Source: Candidatus Roizmanbacteria bacterium CG_4_9_14_0_8_um_filter_34_12 (GTDB lineage: Bacteria; Patescibacteriota; Microgenomatia; UBA1406; GWC2-37-13). Taken from it: a DNA stretch of 9,637 nucleotides. A program made the position numbers and the translations under genes. Below are positions 1 to 4,771 of this stretch, piece after piece (the stretch's first letter is position 1; each line of letters opens with the position of its first letter). The DNA is taken from positions 1 to 9,637 of the forward strand of contig PFTH01000213.1 in the NCBI GenBank assembly GCA_002789465.1, in the 5' to 3' direction. The notes below the pieces were generated by a model. The model was not told where the DNA came from. It was given only the letters and a program-made list of their open reading frames with translations, and did not search any database.

Positions 1-32
1 ATATTATTTTAAAATTAGTATGATGTTTTGCT

Positions 33-1169
33 ATGAAGAAGATAATCGTCATAATCGCAATAGTAATAATAGGGATATTAGTTATTAGTTATCAGTTATT
101 CGTCAACAAAAGAAAGTTAACCAGTCTGAAATTAGTCAATAATCAGTCTCAAATTAGTTTGGAACCAAAAATAATTAAACAACCAATGTTACGTGTTACA
201 AGTTTCGCGTTACACGAATCTAAGTCTGTCTTCATACCCTACTGGAGTATAGCAACCGAAGCAGCACAATTAAAACAATATAACAAACTTTATTATTTTG
301 GAGTAACCACTGCTAATTTAGGAATTAACCGACGTGACACTGGATATTTGAACTTAAAGAATTTTACAAAAGTGGTTGAATCAACCCAGGAAAGTGTTTT
401 AGTTCTACGAATGCTAGATGAAAACGATATTCACACGGTGTTAGATAGCGAAAATCTGCAAAACAAAATTATTGAGGATTTGATTGATTTGGCGCAAGAA
501 AATCAGTTTCAAGGGATTGCTCTTGATTTGGAAATAAGTACGTTATTTCCTAAGTCAATTGAAGAAAAGATTGGTCAATTTGGAATGCAATTATTTAGTT
601 TGGCGAAAAAAGCCAAATTAAAGACAAGCTTAATTGTATATGGGGATACTTTTTACCGGAAACGACCATATAATTTAGTAATATTAACGCCTCAAGTGGA
701 TGAAGTGGCAGTGATGGCCTATGACTATCATAAAAGCCGAGGCGAACCGGGACCGAACTTTCCTTTTCTGGGAAAAGTAAAATATGGCTATGATTTTCAA
801 ACCATGGTGGGAAATTTTGTTAAAGTTGTGCCAAAAGATAAGTTAACGATTATTTTTGGCATGTTTGGCTATGAATGGAGCGTGGATGAACAAAAGAAGC
901 CGATTATGCCGGCCAAATCCCTATCACTTAACGAAATTAAAACGAAGTTTTTAGAAAAATGTGAGTGGAAGGACTGTGTGATTAAACGAGATGAATTAAG
1001 CGGTGAGACCGAAATTAACTATATCACATCTCAACTTAAAGATAATTTTGCATATCTTTACTATCATATTGTTTGGTTTGAAGATGAACAGTCGGTCAAA
1101 ATCAAAAATGATTGGCTAAAGCAACAAGGCATAGCTAATGTAGCTTTTTGGGCATACGGATATTATTAG
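33..1169 (+). CDS. Membrane-anchored GH18-like glycoside hydrolase (chitinase / spore-cortex-lyase type fold)
   Basis: This 378-aa protein probably acts outside the membrane on an amino-sugar polymer such as peptidoglycan or chitin-like glycan. Residues 4-24 form one hydrophobic segment after MKK, an uncleaved anchor or signal peptide, followed by a polar linker to about residue 50. The rest reads as a GH18 TIM barrel. FQGIALDLE (159-167) sits at the DxxDxDxE site and keeps D165 and the expected catalytic acid E167, but has Q160 and A163 for the first two Asp. VMAYDYH (227-233) matches the strand-6 YD motif. WFEDEQSVKIK (348-358) followed by NVAFWAYGYY at the end matches the C-terminal pattern of YaaH/SleL-type members. 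No LysM domain is seen. No Shine-Dalgarno precedes the start, which is placed to include the anchor. Short repeats run through the anchor and linker codons, and the stop codon lies inside a repeat unit. Fold assignment is fairly secure; substrate is unknown and a non-catalytic member is possible. Confidence 0.8.
   Translation: MKKIIVIIAIVIIGILVISYQLFVNKRKLTSLKLVNNQSQISLEPKIIKQPMLRVTSFALHESKSVFIPYWSIATEAAQLKQYNKLYYFGVTTANLGINRRDTGYLNLKNFTKVVESTQESVLVLRMLDENDIHTVLDSENLQNKIIEDLIDLAQENQFQGIALDLEISTLFPKSIEEKIGQFGMQLFSLAKKAKLKTSLIVYGDTFYRKRPYNLVILTPQVDEVAVMAYDYHKSRGEPGPNFPFLGKVKYGYDFQTMVGNFVKVVPKDKLTIIFGMFGYEWSVDEQKKPIMPAKSLSLNEIKTKFLEKCEWKDCVIKRDELSGETEINYITSQLKDNFAYLYYHIVWFEDEQSVKIKNDWLKQQGIANVAFWAYGYY
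77..162 (+). repeat. Short tandem repeats inside the 5' part of the GH18-like gene
   Basis: Two blocks share the ATTAGT core. Positions 77-104 read as four 7-bp units (ATTAGTT, ATTAGTT, ATCAGTT, ATTCGTC). Positions 119-162 read as four 11-bp units (AACCAGTCTGA, AATTAGTCAAT, AATCAGTCTCA, AATTAGTTTGG). The second block has the same period and consensus as the array after this gene. It encodes about residues 29-44, the linker between membrane anchor and catalytic domain, so it expands tolerated sequence only. An isolated ATTAGT also occurs at 15-20, upstream of the start. Confidence 0.75.
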
Positions 1170-1317
1170 TCTAAAAATAGTCGGGAGTTAGTCTAGAATT
1201 AGTCTGAAATTAGTTTCGAGTTAGTCTAGAATTAGTCTGAAATTAGTTTCAAGTTAGTCTGAAATTAGTTTCGAGTTAGTCTAGAATTAGTCTGAAATTA
1301 GTCTTGAAATAGTTGGT
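1164..1317 (+). repeat. 11-bp tandem repeat array (14 units) between convergent genes
   Basis: The stretch divides without gaps into fourteen 11-bp units around the consensus AATTAGTCTGA. Variants are AGTTAGTCTAG and AATTAGTTTCG, which alternate in a partial 33-bp higher-order order. Outer units (1164-1185 and 1307-1317) are more degenerate. The period is close to one DNA helical turn and is not a multiple of three. The TAG stop of the GH18-like gene (1167-1169) is part of unit 1, and the TAA stop of the opposing gene (1317-1319) abuts the last unit. The array therefore fills the whole 147-bp intergenic space. I see no rho-independent terminator here. Confidence 0.92.
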
Positions 1318-1661
1318 TAAGAAGTAAATGATTTAGCGAAGGCGCTAATTTGTTTTGCTAGATATAAATAGTCTTCTTTTAGTTTTTGACAATTAAGTTT
1401 ATAAACACGATATATAATTTCTAGTAAAGTAGCAGTCTCATTTGCAGAACCTGCCGCAATTCTTAAGTAATTATGAGATTGTTTCTGATTTCGATAATAT
1501 CCTTCAGCGATGTTTGTTGCGACAGATACACTAGACCTTTTTATCCGATCTGAAAGAGAAAAATCTTTTCTCAGTGAAATATTTTGATTTACTATCAAAT
1601 ATATTTGTTCAATTAAACTTAGAGATTTTTTGTGAATCACCAAATCGTCTAATTTTCCCAT
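1317..1661 (-). CDS. Four-helix-bundle protein, S23/IVP family
   Basis: This 114-aa protein belongs to the S23 / 23S-rRNA intervening-sequence protein family, related in fold to Avd of diversity-generating retroelements. Family hallmarks are LSDRIKRSSVSVATNIAEGYYR (residues 36-57), with the NIAEG turn, and the helix-3 motif YLRIAAGSANETATLLE (65-81). Length matches the usual 110-130 aa for the family. Known members occur inside 23S rRNA insertions or, more often, as solitary genes whose molecular role is unsettled; nucleic-acid binding has been proposed for basic faces of the bundle. No rRNA or reverse transcriptase is nearby. The start at 1661 has only a weak A-rich upstream stretch, but the N-terminus is of family length. 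The gene is enclosed by ATTAGTC-type arrays that point inward from both sides, which is the main point of interest. Fold is confident, function unknown. Confidence 0.88.
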   Translation of the reverse strand: MGKLDDLVIHKKSLSLIEQIYLIVNQNISLRKDFSLSDRIKRSSVSVATNIAEGYYRNQKQSHNYLRIAAGSANETATLLEIIYRVYKLNCQKLKEDYLYLAKQISAFAKSFTS

Positions 1662-1678
1662 GAATGTTTTTCTTGTAG

Positions 1679-1758
1679 ATTAACTAATTGTTGACTATTT
1701 ATAGACTAATTCAACTATTTTTAACTAATTTAGACTGATTAAACTGATTTAACTGTTT
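1679..1758 (-). repeat. ATTAGTC-type array upstream of the S23 gene, inverted relative to the 11-bp array
   Basis: Read on the - strand, this 80-bp stretch carries eight AGT cores in contexts such as AATCAGTCTAA, AATTAGTC and ATTAGTTAA. Their spacing is 9, 9, 10, 10, 9, 11 and 11 bp. It is a degraded version of the array at 1164-1317 on the opposite strand, so the two form an imperfect inverted repeat around the four-helix-bundle gene. The right half (1711-1758) also encodes the C-terminus of the neighbouring 93-aa protein. Confidence 0.75.
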
Positions 1759-1992
1759 AAGCTTCCACATAAAAAGTGCACCTTTGCGACGGGCACGGGA
1801 ATCAGCCACAAAACGTAGGGCTTTTTCCAAAACTGGACGAGGTAGAGTTTTTGCCAGTTTCATGTATAAACTTTTGTGTGACTTGTCTTCAAGTTTTTCT
1901 GCCAGATATACTCCAAATGTTTGAAACTCGCGGGAAATGTATTTATCCTCAAGGGGGTTGAATTTTTCCAGAACGTCTTTAATTGAGTCCAT
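1711..1992 (-). CDS. Conserved-looking small helical protein, unknown function
   Basis: This 93-aa soluble protein is predicted to be mostly helical, with no signal peptide or membrane segment. Residues 1-80 look like a real compact domain: a charged N-terminus (LEKFNPLEDKYISREFQTFG, 8-27), a central basic/hydrophobic stretch (KSLYMKLAKTLPRPVLEKAL, 40-59) and a distinctive RFVADSRARRKGALFMWKLK (60-79). I associate this pattern with uncharacterised short proteins of candidate-phyla genomes, from memory and without a search. Its coding sequence is visibly richer in GC than the flanking arrays, consistent with a maintained gene. The last ~13 residues (LNQFNQSKLVKNS) are encoded by the repeat array and are probably an added or replaced tail. 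No Shine-Dalgarno is seen before the ATG. It lies 52 bp from the preceding and 49 bp from the following four-helix-bundle gene, same strand. The GALFMWKLK end could bind nucleic acid, but this is only a guess. Confidence 0.7.
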   Translation of the reverse strand: MDSIKDVLEKFNPLEDKYISREFQTFGVYLAEKLEDKSHKSLYMKLAKTLPRPVLEKALRFVADSRARRKGALFMWKLKQLNQFNQSKLVKNS

Positions 1993-2004
1993 AGGTTAAA
2001 AAGT

Positions 2005-2050
2005 GTAAAAATCAAAGTGCAAAGATCAAAGTATAGTTTAAAAATTAAAG
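2005..2050 (+). repeat. ATCAAAG-type repeat array, left side of the second S23 gene
   Basis: On the + strand, AAAG recurs at 2014-2017, 2021-2024 and 2028-2031, exactly 7 bp apart (TCAAAGT, GCAAAGA, TCAAAGT). A further AAAG lies at 2047-2050 inside the last codons of the S23 gene. Together with 2417-2444 on the - strand it forms an imperfect inverted repeat around that gene. Confidence 0.65.
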
Positions 2051-2449
2051 TTTGGTTTTACCTTTTAATGTTAATACGCTTGAACCGATAATCTTTGCAA
2101 TTTCTGTTGTTTCATTAAGAAAGTATTGGATTTTATCAGCATTATTTACAGATAATTCTTTTAATAGTGCCAACCAATATTTTGTTTCATTTGCGCTTTT
2201 TAATGCAATCTGAAAATAATTAAGAAACTCCCGTTTTGACGCAGAAGATTTTGCTTCAATAATGTTTGCTCCGATTGATGTCACACTACGAATAAGCTGA
2301 TCACTAATAATTCGTAACGATTGATTATTTGAAAGATTTTCTAGGAACTTAATAATTTTTAGTGATAAATAAAAAGCTCGATATTTAACCTCTAACTTTG
2401 AATTTTGAGATAGATTTTGATCTTTGATTTTTGATCTTTGATTTAGCAT
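2045..2449 (-). CDS. Four-helix-bundle protein, S23/IVP family, with repeat-encoded N-terminus
   Basis: This 134-aa S23/IVP-type four-helix-bundle protein is a distant paralogue of the one at 1317-1661. The family core begins near residue 22 (VKYRAFYLSLKIIKFLENL) and contains the hallmark RSVTSIGANIIEAKSSASKR (49-68) and YFQIALKSANETKYWLALLKE (73-93). The usual NIAEG is changed to NIIEA. The first ~20 residues (MLNQRSKIKDQNLSQN) are not part of the fold: they translate a direct repeat of ATCAAAGATCAA type at 2417-2444. No internal Met is available before the core, so translation probably does start at 2449. The ATG lies only 4 bp beyond the stop of the upstream glycosyltransferase, so it is likely cotranscribed with the sugar cluster although functionally unrelated. 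Role unknown. Confidence 0.85.
   Translation of the reverse strand: MLNQRSKIKDQNLSQNSKLEVKYRAFYLSLKIIKFLENLSNNQSLRIISDQLIRSVTSIGANIIEAKSSASKREFLNYFQIALKSANETKYWLALLKELSVNNADKIQYFLNETTEIAKIIGSSVLTLKGKTKL
2417..2444 (-). repeat. Perfect 14-bp tandem duplication at the start of the second S23 gene
   Basis: On the - strand AAATCAAAGATCAA occurs twice in direct succession, with no mismatch; each copy is itself two near-identical 7-bp halves. A looser continuation runs to about 2398 (CAAAATTCAAAG). It begins right after the ATG and codon 2, and encodes residues 3-11 of the four-helix-bundle protein. It is the inverted partner of the + strand array at 2005-2050. Confidence 0.85.
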
Positions 2450-2453
2450 ACAA

Positions 2454-3596
2454 TCAATGAGATTTGTCTAATATCTCTCTATACACCTGTTCATATTGGT
2501 TAACCATACGTTCGATCGTAAAGTTGGCCTCCACATGTTTCCGGCAGGCAAGACGCATGGCCCGGTATTTATCTTCCGGCATGGCATAAATTCGCTCTAC
2601 GGCTTTACACAGTCCTTCAATACCGGTTTTCTTGATAATCCAATCACCACGAATATCATTGTCTGAAGAATTTACAATAAAACCTGTTTCTCCATCCTTG
2701 ACGATTTCCGGAATTGATCCACGGGCATAAGCAACAACAGGAGTACCGCAAGACATGGATTCAATAAGTGTTAATCCAAATGGTTCTTCCCAACAGAGTG
2801 GAAAAAGAAACAGTTTACTTGTTTGATAATGACGAGCTAATTTTAGACGATGAACATCAAAATCAGTATAAATACTAATTGCCTGATTAACAATATTTCT
2901 TCTTTTTAGAATAATTTCTTGAAGCCATGTTAGATATTCATCTTTGATTATGGGAAAAATCTTGGCTTTTTTCTTAGTGATTTTGATTACTTGAAGAACG
3001 ATGTCTAGACCTTTTTCAGGAACAGCCCGACCGGACCAAATAAGATAGTTGTCACCCACAGGATTAAATTGAAACGCTTTTTTTGTATCAATACCATGAT
3101 AAATAGTCCTAATATAATTTAAGTAAGGAAGAGGTTTTCGCTGGGAATTGCTTATCGAAACGAAAAAAACATTTTTTATGTCTTTATATAAAGAAAAATT
3201 TTTTTTTGCAGCTGGATCGGATAGAGTACCATGCATTGTAATCACAATAGGCTTTTTCACAAATTGAGCAAAGGGTAGAACAATCTCACCATTGATATTC
3301 GCATGATAAATATCAAAATCATTTTGCATAGAAAATGCCTTGCTTACGAGAGAAAGCTCAAATAAAGCATGATTGCTTAAGCCAATATGTTTATCGTCAA
3401 CAGAAGGAAGATAATTTACACTCTCGATTTTTACCGGTATCTTGGAATTTCCAGAAGCAAAAGCAGTAATTTTAAGACCTTCTTTCTTAGCCCGTTTTGC
3501 CAATTCTTTCATCAGGACATACGCAAATATTTCCGTACCTTTTTTAGTATTTTTACCAATTTTTACAAAATTGGAGTTGATAATTGCTAATTTCAT
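2454..3596 (-). CDS. Glycosyltransferase family 4 (GT-B), divergent N-terminal domain
   Basis: This 380-aa enzyme is predicted to be a retaining GT-B glycosyltransferase of family GT4, cytoplasmic or membrane-peripheral, moving a sugar from a nucleotide donor. The C-terminal donor domain is canonical: SGRAVPEKGLD (188-198) and the EX7E motif EPFGLTLIE (271-279), followed by SCGTPVVAYARGSIPEIV and DGETGF (301-306). The N-terminal acceptor domain lacks the glycine-rich YGGxER loop of its neighbours and has KIGKNTKKGTEIFAYVLMKE instead, implying another acceptor or altered activity. MHGT (121-124) and SISNSQRKPLP (147-157) are retained family landmarks. From about residue 290 onward it aligns nearly residue for residue with the gene just upstream, so the two arose by tandem duplication. 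Its ATG overlaps that gene's stop by 4 bp (ATGA), indicating translational coupling. Exact sugar and acceptor unknown. Confidence 0.9.
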   Translation of the reverse strand: MKLAIINSNFVKIGKNTKKGTEIFAYVLMKELAKRAKKEGLKITAFASGNSKIPVKIESVNYLPSVDDKHIGLSNHALFELSLVSKAFSMQNDFDIYHANINGEIVLPFAQFVKKPIVITMHGTLSDPAAKKNFSLYKDIKNVFFVSISNSQRKPLPYLNYIRTIYHGIDTKKAFQFNPVGDNYLIWSGRAVPEKGLDIVLQVIKITKKKAKIFPIIKDEYLTWLQEIILKRRNIVNQAISIYTDFDVHRLKLARHYQTSKLFLFPLCWEEPFGLTLIESMSCGTPVVAYARGSIPEIVKDGETGFIVNSSDNDIRGDWIIKKTGIEGLCKAVERIYAMPEDKYRAMRLACRKHVEANFTIERMVNQYEQVYREILDKSH

Positions 3597-4720
3597 AAGA
3601 TCTTATTGTAAACTTCTTCGTAACGATCCACCATCCGTTCAACAGTGAAGTTTTTTTCTACATGAGCGCGACAGGCTTTTCTCATTTTTCTATATTGATT
3701 TTCAGGCATTGAGTAGATTTTTTCAATTGCTTCACACAAACCCTTAACTCCTGTTTTTTTGATAATCCAGTTGCCACGAATATCAGCATCAGAAGGATTG
3801 ACTAGAAATCCTGTTTCGCCGTCTTTTACTACTTCAGGAACAGAACCCATAGAAAAAGCGACTAAAGGAGTACCCGTTGCCATCGCTTCAATCATAACAA
3901 TCCCGAATGGTTCGTCCCAGCGGATAGGAAATAAAAACAGCTTTCCGTTTTCTAAGAATTGCGATTTACCTTTGATATTTTTCATCTCATCAGTACGTGA
4001 AAGAAAGCCCATTGTTAAGTGTGGCTCAATATCTTTTTGATAATAAGGCATGTCACCAACATCAATATAACTGGAAATAATAAACTTTTTCTTTATTGTT
4101 TCTGCGGCTTCAATTCCCAGATCAACACCTTTTGTATAGTTCATCCTGCCTATCCAGACCATATCATTTCCACCGTGTTCATTAAAATCAAATTCAGATA
4201 TAATAATACTATTGTAAATAGTCGAAACATAGTTTAATTCAGGCAAGCTTTCGCGCTGTTTATTGGAAATTGAAACATATGGGTAGTCTTTAAATTTTTG
4301 AACTAATTCTTTTACCGAGTGCATCGTTCCATAATCTTTAAAAAGATCCTGTGTATTTTCATTAAAAGTGCCATGTAAGGTCATAACCATCGGTGTTTGT
4401 GTTAAATCTGCAAAAAAAAGAGCAATTTCTCCAATATTGTCATGGACAATGTCATATTTATTGTGTGCATCTTTATAAAAATGATAAAGATGATTCAAAA
4501 TATGATACGGATTAAGCTTTAAAGGTAGATGGTTACCAAGGGCTTTTGCATAAAGATATGAGAGTTTGGCGGTTGTTTTAGAATCTCCTGTTGCATACAG
4601 GGTAACATCATGCCCTTTTTTTACCAGTCCCTCAACAACATTGGAAACCACTCTTTCTATCCCGCCGTAACCGACTGGCGGGACAGGAATCCAAGGAGGA
4701 GAAGTGACTGCGATTTTCAT
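3593..4720 (-). CDS. Glycosyltransferase family 4 (GT-B)
   Basis: This 375-aa GT4 enzyme is complete in both Rossmann domains. PPVGYGGIERVV (14-25) is the N-terminal glycine-rich donor/acceptor loop. LHGTF (115-119) and SISNKQRESLP (150-160) mark the end of the first domain. GRMNYTKGVD (191-200) opens the second, and EPFGIVMIE (270-278) is the EX7E motif with MATGTPLVAF after it. Its C-terminal ~85 residues are almost the same as in the downstream GT4 gene (for example DIRGNWIIKKTG here, DIRGDWIIKKTG there), so the pair is a tandem duplication. It overlaps that gene by 4 bp. A 51-bp gap separates it from the upstream kinase gene, the only sizeable gap in the cluster, so it may also have its own promoter. 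Probably transfers a hexose to a lipid, sugar or protein acceptor; specificity cannot be read from sequence. Confidence 0.93.
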   Translation of the reverse strand: MKIAVTSPPWIPVPPVGYGGIERVVSNVVEGLVKKGHDVTLYATGDSKTTAKLSYLYAKALGNHLPLKLNPYHILNHLYHFYKDAHNKYDIVHDNIGEIALFFADLTQTPMVMTLHGTFNENTQDLFKDYGTMHSVKELVQKFKDYPYVSISNKQRESLPELNYVSTIYNSIIISEFDFNEHGGNDMVWIGRMNYTKGVDLGIEAAETIKKKFIISSYIDVGDMPYYQKDIEPHLTMGFLSRTDEMKNIKGKSQFLENGKLFLFPIRWDEPFGIVMIEAMATGTPLVAFSMGSVPEVVKDGETGFLVNPSDADIRGNWIIKKTGVKGLCEAIEKIYSMPENQYRKMRKACRAHVEKNFTVERMVDRYEEVYNKIL

Positions 4721-4726
4721 ATTCTA

Positions 4727-4754
4727 ATAATAACAATTTTTATGAACTTAACAA
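4727..4754 (-). promoter_or_regulatory. Possible internal promoter before the tandem GT4 genes
   Basis: In the 51-bp gap, the - strand has TTGTTA (4754-4749), a 16-bp spacer and TATTAT (4732-4727). A start about 7 bp downstream would fall at or next to the ATG at 4720, giving a leaderless message. The region is AT-rich, so a match of this quality can arise by chance. Confidence 0.2.
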
Positions 4755-4771
4755 CTACTTAATTATTTTTT

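Larger units (their letters stand above)
1164..1758. mobile_element. Candidate cassette: S23 gene inside inverted ATTAGTC arrays
   Basis: The + strand array at 1164-1317 and the - strand array at 1679-1758 bracket one four-helix-bundle gene and point toward it. Both outer edges lie in the last codons of flanking genes, the GH18-like gene on the left and the 93-aa gene on the right. No transposase, target-site duplication or clean terminal inverted repeat is seen, so calling this a mobile unit is an inference from architecture only. Confidence 0.35.
2005..2449. mobile_element. Candidate cassette: second S23 gene inside inverted ATCAAAG arrays
   Basis: It has the same layout as the cassette at 1164-1758 but with an unrelated repeat motif: + strand units at 2005-2050 and - strand units at 2417-2444 face each other across a four-helix-bundle gene. 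The element occupies nearly all the space between the GT4 stop (2454) and the start of the 93-aa gene (1992). No transposase or target-site duplication is visible. Confidence 0.35.

Noticed and set aside
1164..1317. CRISPR array
   Set aside because: Repeat units are 11 bp and contiguous, with no spacers; no cas genes are present.
1776..1961. + strand reading frame opposite the 93-aa gene
   Set aside because: It is antisense to a coherent helical protein, has no recognisable domain and a cysteine-rich random composition; a shadow frame. The same applies to other + strand frames at 3387-4237 and 6941-7798.
1317..2449. Diversity-generating retroelement (Avd-like four-helix bundle proteins)
   Set aside because: No reverse transcriptase, no template/variable repeat pair with adenine-biased differences, and no variable-domain protein in the window. 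Fold similarity to Avd alone does not support this.
1317..2449. 23S rRNA intervening sequence
   Set aside because: S23/IVP genes can lie within 23S rRNA, but no rRNA sequence surrounds these genes; neighbours are protein-coding.
3199..3207. Run of nine T (A9 on coding strand) as programmed frameshift site in the GT4 gene
   Set aside because: The reading frame continues normally through it with conserved motifs on both sides. A similar A9 run at 8525-8533 in the HAD gene also keeps frame; ordinary for AT-rich coding sequence.
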